64,000 bases of DNA from CAYFRC01 sp050946115 (GCA_050946115.1 JBMNUF010000008.1:1-64000), one strand, 5' to 3'. Counted from the stretch's first letter, positions 1 to 8,848 are shown. The notes: generated by a model not told the origin, from the letters alone. Numbers and translations: made by a program.

Positions 1-1146
1 AAGAGCGCAACGCCTGATACGATCACAAAGGCGGGCGACATAATCACGTACACCGTGACATTGACGAACGAAGGCAACGTGACGGTGTCGAAAGCGACGA
101 TCACGGACACCAAGGAAGGCCTGACGGACATCTCATACAAGCACGTAGCGGCGGACGACACGGAGACCGCTGCAACGAACGGCGCGACGACGCTTCTGCC
201 GGGCGAGAAGCTTGTAATGACGGCGAAGTATGCGGCGACACAGGCGGACGTGGACGCGGGTAAGGTTACGAACAGTGCGACGGGGAGCGGCGAGGCGCCG
301 AATCCGGACGATCCGCAGAATCCGACGCCAGTGGTACCTGAGAATCCGGGAACGGTGGACGTACCCGCAGACCAACAGCCGGGCATGACGGTATCGAAGA
401 GCCTGGTATCGATCAACGGCGACGAGTCGGCGACGAAGTACGAAGCCGAAGGCGACGAGATCGCGTACAAGGTCGTCGTGACGAACACGGGCAACGTGAC
501 GCTGACGGAAGTAAATGTCGAAGACAGCATAGTAACGCTGACGACGGCGATGCTGACGGAATCGAAGGCGACAGACGGCAAGTTGGAAGTGGGCGAAACG
601 TGGACATATGAATATACGTACACGATAAAGCAGGCCGATCTCGACGCCGGGAGCGTGACGAACGCAGTGAAGGCGACGAGCGAGGAGATTTCGGGCGACG
701 ATCCGGACAACTCGCCGCCGAGCGACGAAGAGACAGTAGACGCGGATCAGCGACCGGGCATGAAGGTCAGAAAGAAAGCCGACAAGGTCTCATTTGCGGC
801 GGTAGGCGATGTAATCCGCTTTACGATCGTCGTGACGAACACGGGCAACGTGACGCTGACAGAAGTGGTGGTCAAGGACAACCTCGTGAAGCTGAAGGAT
901 TCCATGCGTAAGGAATCCAAGAACGCAGACGGGAAGTTAGAGGTCGGCGAGACGTGGACATATACCTATACGTATACGGTGAAGCAATCCGACTTGGATG
1001 CGGGCAAGGTACTGAACACCGTCTCCATCAAAGCCAAGGAGCTTCCGAAGCCCGTGAAGGACGAAGTGACGGTTCCTGCCGAGGACGACATTGCGGATCC
1101 GGCCAGCGGCATCACAACCATCAACGTCGGTGACTGCTATGAATAA
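1..1146 (+). CDS. DUF7507-type repeat surface protein, C-terminal part (partial)
   Basis: The reading frame is open from the first base, so the 5' end lies outside the window. The visible 381 residues are tandem beta-rich units of about 125 residues. Each unit contains the signature VTNTGNVTLTEV, a GKLEVGETWTY segment and a Q(A/S)DLDAG segment, which is typical of DUF7507/DUF11 repeats found in large secreted or cell-surface adhesin-like proteins. Units are joined by Asp/Pro-rich stretches and an ADQ(Q/R)PGM junction. The chain ends in GDCYE with no LPXTG motif, hydrophobic anchor or SLH domain, so it may be secreted or held by N-terminal domains not seen here. The repeats are also very similar at DNA level, pointing to recent unit duplication. 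Confidence 0.85.
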   Translation, partial: KSATPDTITKAGDIITYTVTLTNEGNVTVSKATITDTKEGLTDISYKHVAADDTETAATNGATTLLPGEKLVMTAKYAATQADVDAGKVTNSATGSGEAPNPDDPQNPTPVVPENPGTVDVPADQQPGMTVSKSLVSINGDESATKYEAEGDEIAYKVVVTNTGNVTLTEVNVEDSIVTLTTAMLTESKATDGKLEVGETWTYEYTYTIKQADLDAGSVTNAVKATSEEISGDDPDNSPPSDEETVDADQRPGMKVRKKADKVSFAAVGDVIRFTIVVTNTGNVTLTEVVVKDNLVKLKDSMRKESKNADGKLEVGETWTYTYTYTVKQSDLDAGKVLNTVSIKAKELPKPVKDEVTVPAEDDIADPASGITTINVGDCYE

Positions 1147-1198
1147 GCAATCCATACATCGACTGAATTCGATTTTTGCGTTGGAATGGAGGAAGATT

Positions 1199-3025
1199 AT
1201 GAAACGTATTATACCTTTGCTGGTTGTGGCAGTGCTGCTGCTTTCCGTTCCAACGCCCGTGCACGCGGGCGCCCAGGCAACCGGGCGTCCCGCGGTGTTC
1301 ACCGTGGGGCACACCACCATGCTCAACGGCAATTTCTTCTCGGAGCTTTGGGGCAACAACACCGCGGATATCGACGTGCGCAGCCTGTTGCACGAGTATC
1401 CCCTGGTCGCACAGACGCAGGCCGGCGAATATCAGATCAACCGAACGGTTATCAAAAAGATCGACAAAGTGACGGAGGAAGACGGCGACATCACGTATAG
1501 CGTGACGCTCAAAAAAGGACTCAAGTACAGCGACGGCACGCCCATCGATGCGAGGGACTACCTGTTTTCCTTCCTTCTCCTCTCCTCTCCCGAGGTTCGG
1601 GCGATGACCGGGGTGACGCCGTCCTATGCCCATATCGTCGGCTTTGACGAATACCACGAGGGCACGGCAAATGGTATCAGCGGATTGCGCCTGACAGACG
1701 AACAGACCTTTACCCTGCGCATCAAAAGCGAGTACTTCCCCTATTTCTATGAGATGGCGTACATCAACATCAACCCATACCCCATTTCGGTGCTCGTCCC
1801 CGGTGCCGAGGTCAAAGACGACGGCGAGGGCGCCTATATAGACGGCGAAATGACCGAGGATGTCCTGCGCGAGACGATCTTGGACGGCGAAAGCGGGTAT
1901 CTTTCCCATCCCTCGGTGACGAGCGGCCCGTATCGCTTGCTCTCCTACGATCCCGAGGCGCATGTGGCGGAATTTGAGATCAATTCCTACTATCAGGGCA
2001 ATTACGAAGGACAGATGCCCGCGATCCCTCGGCTGCGCTTCCGGGAAGTCCGTAACCAGGATATCCACGAGTTGCTCGCACAGGGAGAGGTGGACTTGGT
2101 CAATAAAGTCACGGACGGCGAGGTGATCGACGAGGCCATCGCGCTCAAGGAAGAGGGTGCGCTGAACATCAGCGGCTATCCTAGAACTGGCTCGGCGTAC
2201 CTTGCGATTGCCAACGAGCGCCCCATCGTGTCCTCCGTGCGGGTGCGTCAGGCGTTGGCGTATTGCCTGAATTATGACGTATTGCCCAGAGACTTTCTCA
2301 AGGGACACGGAGAGAAGGTCTACGGATACTACGGCTTGGGACAGTGGATGGTGAAAGCCGTGGGCGATGATATCGACCGACTGCCCAAGTACCAACCGGA
2401 CCTCGACAAGGCGGATCAACTCCTGACGGAGGAAGGCTGGGTCTACGACGAAGACGGCGGGGAATACCGCAAGGGAGAATCCGGCCTGCGCTATCGGATG
2501 ACGGATGAGGGCAATTTGGAACCCTTCAGCCTGCGGATGATCGTAACCTCTCAGAACAAGGCGGCGCACATGGTATATGACATGCTGCGAGAGAATCTAG
2601 CGAAGATAGGCGGCGAGGTCGTCGCGGAAGAAATGCCCATAAACCAAGCCCTAAGCCAACACTACCGCCAGGAACAGCGCGAATTTGACCTGCTCTTCAT
2701 GGGTACAAACTTTGTCTATTTCTTCGATCCGGCGAATACCTATCGCATTGGCGAGGAACACCAGGGCACGATGAACACCTCGGGCCTTCAGGACGAAAAG
2801 TTAGCGGAGCTTGCGTCCGCTGTGACCAAGGTACCCTCGATGGATCGGGAAGCGTTCCTAAAAGGGTGGCTGGAGTTTGAGACGTATTGGGCGGAAGTAC
2901 TGCCCATGATCCCGCTCTACTCCAACATCTACTACGACCTGTACACCCCGGAATTATCGGACTATCATCCGGAACAGTACTGGAACTGGGGCACGGCGAT
3001 CATCTACGCTACATTGGATCGATGA
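1199..3025 (+). CDS. ABC transporter substrate-binding protein, family 5
   Basis: This is a 608-residue exported solute-binding protein of the peptide/nickel/oligopeptide family (SBP_bac_5, OppA/DppA-like). The start at 1199 gives a clean signal peptide (MKRIIPLLVVAVLLLSV, cleavage near VHA-GA) and sits 6 bases after GGAGG; an upstream start at 1091 would bury the signal peptide. Family-like features include YSDGTPIDARDYLFSF near residue 115, the SGPYRLLSYDPEAH segment, and a C-terminal lobe with VRQALAYCLNYD. No lipobox cysteine is present, which is unusual for a Gram-positive binding protein, so it may be released or held by another partner. No permease or ATPase lies beside it. It begins 52 bases after the repeat protein and may be co-transcribed with it. 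The ligand is unknown. Confidence 0.85.
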   Translation: MKRIIPLLVVAVLLLSVPTPVHAGAQATGRPAVFTVGHTTMLNGNFFSELWGNNTADIDVRSLLHEYPLVAQTQAGEYQINRTVIKKIDKVTEEDGDITYSVTLKKGLKYSDGTPIDARDYLFSFLLLSSPEVRAMTGVTPSYAHIVGFDEYHEGTANGISGLRLTDEQTFTLRIKSEYFPYFYEMAYININPYPISVLVPGAEVKDDGEGAYIDGEMTEDVLRETILDGESGYLSHPSVTSGPYRLLSYDPEAHVAEFEINSYYQGNYEGQMPAIPRLRFREVRNQDIHELLAQGEVDLVNKVTDGEVIDEAIALKEEGALNISGYPRTGSAYLAIANERPIVSSVRVRQALAYCLNYDVLPRDFLKGHGEKVYGYYGLGQWMVKAVGDDIDRLPKYQPDLDKADQLLTEEGWVYDEDGGEYRKGESGLRYRMTDEGNLEPFSLRMIVTSQNKAAHMVYDMLRENLAKIGGEVVAEEMPINQALSQHYRQEQREFDLLFMGTNFVYFFDPANTYRIGEEHQGTMNTSGLQDEKLAELASAVTKVPSMDREAFLKGWLEFETYWAEVLPMIPLYSNIYYDLYTPELSDYHPEQYWNWGTAIIYATLDR

Positions 3026-3053
3026 TTTGCATATCAACGAGGAGGACATTGCG

Positions 3054-3605
3054 GTGAAAACAAAGCTTGTCGGGTTGGTACTCATATTGTGCATGGTCTT
3101 TTCTATGGCACACGCCACGGCGGAAACGGCAAGTGTGGAGGCACAGCTGGCGGATATTGTCAAGAGCGCCCTGGATAGCAAGGAAATTCGCTACGAGTAC
3201 GACGCGGAAAACAACCGGTTCTCGCTCGAATTTGCGCTGGACAGCGCGCTGGGGTCCGCGGTAGTGACGATTTTCCTGTATGACGACATGGTATCCGTGG
3301 TTGTCGACAGCCCGATCAAGGTCAAGCAGGAGCGGTTTGAAAACGCGGCGGTCTTTACGACGCTCGCAAATTGCGAACTGTACTATGCGCAATTCCGCAT
3401 AGATTATGAATCCGGCTGGCTCTCCTGCAGGTCGTGCAACGTCATCGAAACCGTCCTTCCGGCGGAGGAAGAGATTATCACCCTGCTGTATATGCCGATC
3501 GGGTCGATGGACGACTACGGCGACGGCATTGCGGCCGTCTGCACGACCGATGCCGACCCCTACGAAGCCTTTGAGGCATGCAAGGCGGCAAAAGATGCGG
3601 CGTAA
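3054..3605 (+). CDS. small exported YbjN-like protein
   Basis: The protein has 183 residues. I chose the GTG at 3054 because GGAGG lies 9 bases upstream and the protein then begins directly with a signal peptide (VKTKLVGLVLILCMVFSMAHATA). The mature part alternates strands and helices, with FENAAVFTTLANCELYYAQFRID followed by a Gly-Trp-Leu-Ser strand and a C-terminal helix. This resembles the YbjN / type III chaperone-like fold, but I rate the family link as tentative. It lies 28 bases after the solute-binding protein and is followed by a strong terminator, so the two probably form one transcript. Its role is unknown; an extracytoplasmic partner of the binding protein is only a guess. Confidence 0.6.
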   Translation: MKTKLVGLVLILCMVFSMAHATAETASVEAQLADIVKSALDSKEIRYEYDAENNRFSLEFALDSALGSAVVTIFLYDDMVSVVVDSPIKVKQERFENAAVFTTLANCELYYAQFRIDYESGWLSCRSCNVIETVLPAEEEIITLLYMPIGSMDDYGDGIAAVCTTDADPYEAFEACKAAKDAA

Positions 3606-3627
3606 GGCATAGAATATCTCCGTAATG

Positions 3628-3675
3628 AAATCTCCCGCAGTCATCTAATGTGGATGGCTGCGGGAGATGTGTTTT
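3628..3675. terminator. bidirectional intrinsic terminator
   Basis: The arms ATCTCCCGCAG and CTGCGGGAGAT form a stem of at least 11 bp, extended by TCATC/GATGG. It is followed by TGTTTT on the plus strand and preceded by A residues, so it can end both the binding-protein transcript and the converging membrane-protein gene. Confidence 0.85.
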
Positions 3676-3709
3676 GTCAAAACTCGCGGAGACTGTGGGA
3701 GAAAGAAAA

Positions 3710-4132
3710 TCAGAAGAACCGCATGTGGAGTTTAAACGTTACGAACCACCAAAACGCGGCAAGCAGCAGGGCGAAGAGGATGCCGAGCGCGATCTGCGCG
3801 ATGCCCAGCGCATGGGACGCGCGGAACTTTCGCGCGAAAATGCCAAGGGCGATGGAGGACAGCGCGAGCATGATCGCGCCGAATACGCACACGTACATGT
3901 TGATGCTTTGGATCATGCTCACGAACGTCAGCAAAATGGGGAGCACACCAAAGAAAAGATGCGCTGCGCCGAGGCGCGCCATTTTTTTGCGCGTTCGCTG
4001 TTTTTTGACGACTTTGCGCCTATTGAAGAGCTTCCCGCCGTTAATAAGCATGACCGCGACCAGCGGCAGCCCCAGCACGAGCACCGTGAGCATGGGCGCG
4101 TAGATGAACGCGCCGACCAGATCCTTCAGCAT
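3710..4132 (-). CDS. four-helix membrane protein, unknown function
   Basis: The product has 140 residues and four clear membrane segments: APMLTVLVLGLPLVAVML, an LGAAHLFFGVLPILL segment, an INMYVCVFGAIMLAL segment and an ALGIAQIALGILFALLLAAF segment. A basic loop (NRRKVVKKQRTRKK) sits between helices 1 and 2. I place the start at the ATG at 4132, eight bases after GAGGTG; a GTG at 4144 overlaps that ribosome site and is less likely. It has its own perfect promoter (see 4165-4193) and ends at the shared terminator. I do not recognise a family beyond small integral membrane proteins. Confidence 0.65.
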   Translation of the reverse strand: MLKDLVGAFIYAPMLTVLVLGLPLVAVMLINGGKLFNRRKVVKKQRTRKKMARLGAAHLFFGVLPILLTFVSMIQSINMYVCVFGAIMLALSSIALGIFARKFRASHALGIAQIALGILFALLLAAFWWFVTFKLHMRFF

Positions 4133-4164
4133 GTGGATGTACACCTCTTTTTCTCTTTGCGATT

Positions 4165-4193
4165 ATTATATTTCATCGCGTGCCATCTGTCAA
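4165..4193 (-). promoter_or_regulatory. SigA promoter, exact consensus, for the membrane protein
   Basis: Reading the minus strand, TTGACA and TATAAT are separated by exactly 17 bases, a full consensus match. The transcript would start about 25 bases upstream of the GAGGTG ribosome site. Confidence 0.85.
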
Positions 4194-4197
4194 GATG

Positions 4198-4227
4198 TTG
4201 CATGTTGCGCGCGTTCTGTTATATAAT
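4198..4227 (+). promoter_or_regulatory. SigA promoter for the dehydrogenase/GH31 operon
   Basis: TTGCAT and TATAAT are separated by 18 bases. It lies back to back with the divergent consensus promoter and precedes the ATG at 4261 by 33 bases. Confidence 0.75.
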
Positions 4228-4260
4228 AGGGAAAAAGGCAGCAAAGGATGGTGGTGCAAT

Positions 4261-5853
4261 ATGTTTCTGAACAAGGCATCTCTTCGGGATTCCGCACCGT
4301 GGCGCGCGGGTGGCTTCGCACTTCCCGCTTTTGATTGGGAGATGGGTGCGGAAAACACCCTCTCCGCGCCGAAGTGGATCCATTTCGGCGCGGGCAACCT
4401 CTTTCGCGCGTTTCCCGCCGCCGCGATGCAGCGCGTATTGGATAAAGGGCTTTCGGACGGCGGCATCGTCGCTTGCGAATGCTTCGACGGGGACATCATC
4501 GACAGGGCGTATCGCCCGTTTGACAACCTTTCCGTTGCGGTGACGCTCAAGAGCGACGGAACGGTCGAAAAGACCGTAATCGCGTCCGTACCGCTCGCCC
4601 TGCGCTGCGACGGGGCGAACGCGGCGGATGAAGCGCTGCTTAAGAATCTGTTCGCCTCCGAAACGCTGCAAATGGTCTCCTTCACCATCACGGAAAAGGG
4701 CTATGCCCTGTCCTCCGTAAAGCCCGACATCGAATCCACGCCCGATGCCCCCATCTCCATCATGGGAAAGGTCGCCTCTCTCCTCAAGGCGCGCTTTGAG
4801 GAGAATGCCGCGCCGCTCGCGCTCGTATCCATGGACAACTGTTCGCGCAACGGCGAGAAGCTGCGGAACGCGGTTTTGGCTATCATGGAGGCGTGGACGG
4901 AAAAGGGCTGCATCTCCCGCGAATGCCTGGACTATGTGAAGGACGAAAGCTGCGTGTCCTTTCCGTGGACGATGATCGACAAGATCACGCCCCGCCCCGA
5001 TGCCAAGGTCGCCGAAATGCTGCGCGAAAGCGGCTTTCAGGATACGGAAATCATCGTAACCGAAAAGCACACCCACACCGCCGCCTTCGTGAACGCCGAG
5101 GAGGCGGAGTACCTCGTGATCGAAGACAACTTCCCGAACGGCAGGCCTCCGCTCGAAGCGGCGGGCATCTATTTCACCGACCGCGATACCGTAAACAAGG
5201 TCGAAAAGATGAAGGTGTGCACCTGCCTGAACCCGCTGCACACCGCGCTCGCGGTGCTGGGTTGCATAATGGGCTATCCAACCATCGCCGCCGAAATGCG
5301 CGACCCGCTGCTTTCGGAATTCGTAAAGCGCATAGCCTACAGGGAGGGCATGCCCGTCGTGACCGACCCCGGCATCCTCTCGCCCGAAGCGTTTGCTCGC
5401 GAGGTGATCGAAATTCGCCTGTCCAATCCCTTCATGCCGGACACGCCGCAGCGCATCGCGACGGACACCTCGCAAAAGCTCTCCGTCCGCTTCGGGGAGA
5501 CGGTGAAGGCGTATATGGGCAGCGACAATTTGGATGTCAGGTCCCTGCGGTGCATCCCGTTCGTCTACGCCGCGTGGATTCGCTATCTCACGGGCATCGG
5601 CGACGACCTTATACCCTTTGCCGTGAGCCCCGACCCGCTGCTGCCGCAGCTGAAGGACGCGATCGACTGCCTTGCCGTCGGAGAAAAGCCCGAAGGGGAG
5701 GCGCTCGATGCACTGCTCGCGCGGGAGGACATCTTCGGCGTATCGCTCGAAAGGGCGGGGATGAAGGACGCCGTGCTCTCCCACCTCACAGACATGCTCA
5801 GGGGCAAGGGCGCGGTGCGCGAATCGCTGAAAAAACTTCTCGAGGAGGGGTAG
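4261..5853 (+). CDS. mannitol dehydrogenase-family oxidoreductase (fructuronate reductase-like)
   Basis: The product has 530 residues and belongs to the polyol dehydrogenase/UxuB superfamily, which reduces or oxidises hexuronates and hexitols with NAD(P). The N-terminal nucleotide site is seen as WIHFGAGNLFRAF (about residues 39-51). The second domain shows the family substrate region with CLNPLHTALAVLG, where classical members have a Lys-x-Asn-x-x-His arrangement. The start at 4261 follows AAAGGA and a GGTGG stretch. It is about 40 residues longer than E. coli UxuB. The next gene, a GH31 glycosidase, starts 4 bases later, so the two are one operon. The likely job is processing of a sugar or uronic acid released by the glycosidase; the exact substrate cannot be read from sequence. 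Confidence 0.75.
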   Translation: MFLNKASLRDSAPWRAGGFALPAFDWEMGAENTLSAPKWIHFGAGNLFRAFPAAAMQRVLDKGLSDGGIVACECFDGDIIDRAYRPFDNLSVAVTLKSDGTVEKTVIASVPLALRCDGANAADEALLKNLFASETLQMVSFTITEKGYALSSVKPDIESTPDAPISIMGKVASLLKARFEENAAPLALVSMDNCSRNGEKLRNAVLAIMEAWTEKGCISRECLDYVKDESCVSFPWTMIDKITPRPDAKVAEMLRESGFQDTEIIVTEKHTHTAAFVNAEEAEYLVIEDNFPNGRPPLEAAGIYFTDRDTVNKVEKMKVCTCLNPLHTALAVLGCIMGYPTIAAEMRDPLLSEFVKRIAYREGMPVVTDPGILSPEAFAREVIEIRLSNPFMPDTPQRIATDTSQKLSVRFGETVKAYMGSDNLDVRSLRCIPFVYAAWIRYLTGIGDDLIPFAVSPDPLLPQLKDAIDCLAVGEKPEGEALDALLAREDIFGVSLERAGMKDAVLSHLTDMLRGKGAVRESLKKLLEEG

Positions 5854-5857
5854 ACCT

Positions 5858-8071
5858 ATGAAATTCAACCTCGGTCACTGGGTCGTAAAGCCGAACATGG
5901 TTCCGCTGTACGCGCATGAGCTCTATCGCCATTCCATGCGCGGGAACAGGCTCGAAATGCTCGTCCCCACGCGGCACGTCGCGGGGCGGGGCGACATGCA
6001 AATCGCGGCGCTCTCGGTCACATTGTCTTCGCCTATGGAGGGCGTGATCGGCGTGACGCTCACGCACCACAAGGGAAGGCCCGATAAACCCCCGTTTTTC
6101 GCGCTGCAGAAGGAGGACGCGCCCGTGACATTGCGGGAGACGGAGGACGCGCTCGAATACTCCTCCGGCTGCGCGACCGCGCGCATCTCCAAAAAGCCCA
6201 ATGCGTGGCGCATCGATTTCCTGCAAAACGGAAGGTCGATGACGTCCACGAATTTCCGTGCGATGGCGCATTTTACGGACAGGGAGACGGGCAAGACCTA
6301 TGTGCGGGACGAACTGGAGCTCGACGTCGGCGAATGCGTATACGGCTTGGGCGAGCGCTTCACGCCGTTCGTGAAAAACGGGCAGGTCGTCGAAATTTGG
6401 AACGGCGACGGCGGCAGCTGCTCCGAACTCGCGTACAAGAACATCCCGCTGTATCTCACGAACCGCGGCTACGGCGTGTTCGTCGATACGCCTGCGGACG
6501 TCGCATTTGAGGTCGGCAGCGAAAACGTCGAGCGCGTGCAGTTTTCCGTGGCGGGCGAAACGCTGACCTATTACGTCATCGCGGGCGATACGCCGCGCGA
6601 GGTGCTGCGCCGCTATACGTCGCTCACCGGAAAGCCCGCGCTCCCGCCGGCGTGGTCGTTCGGGCTGTGGCTCTCGACCTCGTTCACGACGCAGTACGAC
6701 GAAAAGACCGTCACATCCTTTATCCAGGGCATGACGGACAGGGACATCCCGCTGTCCGTGTTCCACTTCGATTGTTTCTGGATGAAGGGCTTCCGCTGGT
6801 GCGACTTCCGCTGGGACGAGGATGTCACGCCGGACGCGCGCGCGATGCTCTCCCGATACAAGGCGCGGGGGCTGCACATCTGCCTTTGGCTCAACCCCTA
6901 TATCGCGCAGGATTCGCACCTGTTTGAGGAGGGCATGGAAAAGGGCTATCTCGTAAAGCGGACGGATGGCTCCGTGTGGCAGACGGATCTGTGGCAGTCC
7001 GGCATGGGACTTGTGGATTTCACGAACCCGGATGCGACAAAATGGTATCAGGACGCGCTTCGCCCCCTGCTCGAGGACGGCGCGGACTGCTTTAAGACCG
7101 ATTTCGGCGAGCGCATTCCCGTAAGAGATATCGCGTGGCACGACGGCAGCGACCCCGTGAGGATGCACAACTACTATACGCACCTGTACAACCGCGCCGT
7201 GTTTTCGCTGCTCGAGGAGGTGCGCGGAAAAGGCGAGGCCATCGTCTTCGCGCGCAGCGCGACCGCTGGCGGCCAGACAATGCCCGTCCACTGGGGCGGC
7301 GACAACAGCGCAACCTACGTCTCCATGGCGGAGACGCTGCGCGCAGGGCTTTCGCTGTCCATGTGCGGATTCGGGTTCTGGAGCCACGACATTTCGGGCT
7401 TTGAATCGACCGCGCCCGCCGATGTCTACAAGCGCTGGTGCGCGTTCGGGCTTTTGTCCTCGCACAGCAGGCTGCACGGCTCGTCCTCCTACCGCGTGCC
7501 GTGGCTGTTCGACGAGGAGGCGTGCGACGTGCTGCGCTTCTTCGTGAAGCTGAAGCATCGGCTCATGCCGTATCTGTACGAGATGGCGCGCATCGCGCAC
7601 GCGGAAGGCATCCCCATGCTGCGCCCGATGATTATGGAATTCCCAAACGACCCCGCCTGCGACGCGCTCGACAGGCAGTATATGCTGGGCGAAAGCCTGC
7701 TCGTCGCGCCCGTGTTCTCAAAATCGGGACGCGTCGAGTACTACCTGCCGCGCGGCACGTGGACGAACCTGTTGGATGGAAGGGTTCGGAAAGGCGGAAC
7801 GTGGACAGAGGACACCTGCGATTTCTTCCAAATCCCGCTCTGGGTGCGCGAAAACACCGTGCTCTGCACGGGAAAGACCGAGGATCGCCCCGATTACGAC
7901 TATGCGGACAACCCCACCATCTCCGTATACGCGCTTTCGGAGGGCGCGGAAAAAACCGTGCACATCCCGGACGTCCTCGGGAACATCGCCGCGACCGTTA
8001 CAGCGAGGAAGGAAAACGGCGAGGTAAAACTGACCGCGCAGGGGCTTACAAAATACGACCTGATCGTATAG
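5858..8071 (+). CDS. GH31 alpha-xylosidase/alpha-glucosidase (YicI-like)
   Basis: This 737-residue intracellular enzyme (no signal peptide) matches GH31 along its whole length and is close to E. coli YicI (772 residues). The catalytic nucleophile is Asp415 in KTDFGERIP and the acid/base is Asp482 in HWGGDNSATY, almost the same numbering as YicI. Upstream are the beta-sandwich motif VYGLGERFTPF and the barrel start LPPAWSFGLWLS; the WMKGFRWCDFRWDE segment is typical of xylosidases. GAGGAGGGG sits just upstream of the ATG. It would release alpha-linked xylose or glucose from short xyloglucan-type oligosaccharides taken up by the cell. It ends at a strong terminator at 8087. Confidence 0.85.
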   Translation: MKFNLGHWVVKPNMVPLYAHELYRHSMRGNRLEMLVPTRHVAGRGDMQIAALSVTLSSPMEGVIGVTLTHHKGRPDKPPFFALQKEDAPVTLRETEDALEYSSGCATARISKKPNAWRIDFLQNGRSMTSTNFRAMAHFTDRETGKTYVRDELELDVGECVYGLGERFTPFVKNGQVVEIWNGDGGSCSELAYKNIPLYLTNRGYGVFVDTPADVAFEVGSENVERVQFSVAGETLTYYVIAGDTPREVLRRYTSLTGKPALPPAWSFGLWLSTSFTTQYDEKTVTSFIQGMTDRDIPLSVFHFDCFWMKGFRWCDFRWDEDVTPDARAMLSRYKARGLHICLWLNPYIAQDSHLFEEGMEKGYLVKRTDGSVWQTDLWQSGMGLVDFTNPDATKWYQDALRPLLEDGADCFKTDFGERIPVRDIAWHDGSDPVRMHNYYTHLYNRAVFSLLEEVRGKGEAIVFARSATAGGQTMPVHWGGDNSATYVSMAETLRAGLSLSMCGFGFWSHDISGFESTAPADVYKRWCAFGLLSSHSRLHGSSSYRVPWLFDEEACDVLRFFVKLKHRLMPYLYEMARIAHAEGIPMLRPMIMEFPNDPACDALDRQYMLGESLLVAPVFSKSGRVEYYLPRGTWTNLLDGRVRKGGTWTEDTCDFFQIPLWVRENTVLCTGKTEDRPDYDYADNPTISVYALSEGAEKTVHIPDVLGNIAATVTARKENGEVKLTAQGLTKYDLIV

Positions 8072-8086
8072 CGCATATGCATCCAT

Positions 8087-8136
8087 AAAAACGGGAGGGC
8101 TTCGCACAATAGGGAAGCCTTCCCGTTTTCGATTTT
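8087..8136. terminator. intrinsic terminator between converging operons
   Basis: AAAACGGGAGGGCTTC pairs with GGAAGCCTTCCCGTTTT with one wobble. The stem has A-rich and T-rich flanks, so it serves the GH31 operon and the minus-strand operon arriving from the right. Confidence 0.85.
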
Positions 8137-8154
8137 TCGACTCAAGGAGTATTT

Positions 8155-8239
8155 CGGCGCGTTTTCGTTTGCTTCAAATAGCGGAAGCGGCGCGGGATAG
8201 AGGATGTCCTCCCGCTCCCGCGCGCTGCCTTTCGCATGG
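8155..8239 (-). pseudogene. decayed duplicate of a phosphoribosyltransferase 3' end
   Basis: This stretch aligns without large gaps to 8291-8376, the 3' end of the intact phosphoribosyltransferase gene beside it. The shared run GATAGAGGATGTCCTCCCGC is identical. Translated on the minus strand it gives GSAREREDILYPAPLPLFEA, versus GSAQEREDILYLAPLPLFDA in the intact gene. The copy has lost the stop codon and reads on into the terminator. It is the tail of a tandem duplicate whose remainder is gone. Confidence 0.75.
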
Positions 8240-8293
8240 AGGAATCGGTCGGCAGAAGCCCATCGTCCACTCGATACAGGCGGGATTCACGGA

Positions 8294-8848
8294 TTATCCC
8301 AGCGCGTTTCCTTTCGCGTCAAACAGCGGGAGCGGCGCGAGATAGAGGATGTCCTCCCGCTCCTGCGCGCTGCCCTCCGCGAGGATGGCCATGCGCCCGA
8401 CGACGGTGCCGCCCGCGGCGGTCACGAGGTGCTCGACCGCGTGGAGCGATTCACCCGTGGAGATCACGTCGTCCACGATCAGAACGCGCTTGCCCTTGAT
8501 GTAGGCGGCGTCCTTGCCGTCCACGTGGAGCTCCTGATGTGCGGCGGTGGTGATGGAGTCCACGCCGACGGAAAACACATCCGACATATACAGTTTAATC
8601 CCCTTGCGCGCGACGATGTACCTTTCGTCGCCGTGCTGGCGAGCCATTTCGTGCGCGAGCGGGATGCCCTTGGATTCCGCCGTAATCAATACGTCGTATT
8701 CGGGCGCCTTTTCAAGCAGCGCCTTTGCCGCTGCCTGCGTCAATTCCACGTCGCCGAAGATCACAAACGCGGCGATCATCAGTTCGTCGTTCAGCCTGCA
8801 TAAGGGGAGCTGCCGCACGAGGTTTGCCACATGCAGTTCATAGGTCAT
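8294..8848 (-). CDS. purine-type phosphoribosyltransferase family protein
   Basis: The protein has 184 residues. The PRPP-binding loop is VLIVDDVISTGESLHAVEHL, with the paired acidic residues and TGxS of type I phosphoribosyltransferases, and ITAESKGIPLAHEMARQ forms the adenine-phosphoribosyltransferase-like core. The ATG at 8848 follows GGAGG by 10 bases; longer upstream reading is in another gene's territory. It lies 20 bases after the SpoIID-like gene and is the last gene of that operon. The N-terminal region differs from classical Apt, so it could be a regulatory or salvage paralog; adenine salvage is the best guess. Confidence 0.75.
   Translation of the reverse strand: MTYELHVANLVRQLPLCRLNDELMIAAFVIFGDVELTQAAAKALLEKAPEYDVLITAESKGIPLAHEMARQHGDERYIVARKGIKLYMSDVFSVGVDSITTAAHQELHVDGKDAAYIKGKRVLIVDDVISTGESLHAVEHLVTAAGGTVVGRMAILAEGSAQEREDILYLAPLPLFDAKGNALG

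Noticed and set aside
1121..2569. Long minus-strand open frame opposite the solute-binding protein
   Set aside because: It is a shadow of the well-supported plus-strand gene, has no ribosome site or domain, and is rich in Arg/His/Ala as expected from GC-rich antisense frames.
3650..4270. Plus-strand frames over the four-helix membrane protein
   Set aside because: The minus strand has a perfect promoter, ribosome site and four membrane segments; the plus frame is low-complexity and highly charged.
4219..7600. Two long minus-strand frames opposite the dehydrogenase and GH31 genes
   Set aside because: Both plus-strand genes have full catalytic motifs; the antisense frames show no recognisable domain.
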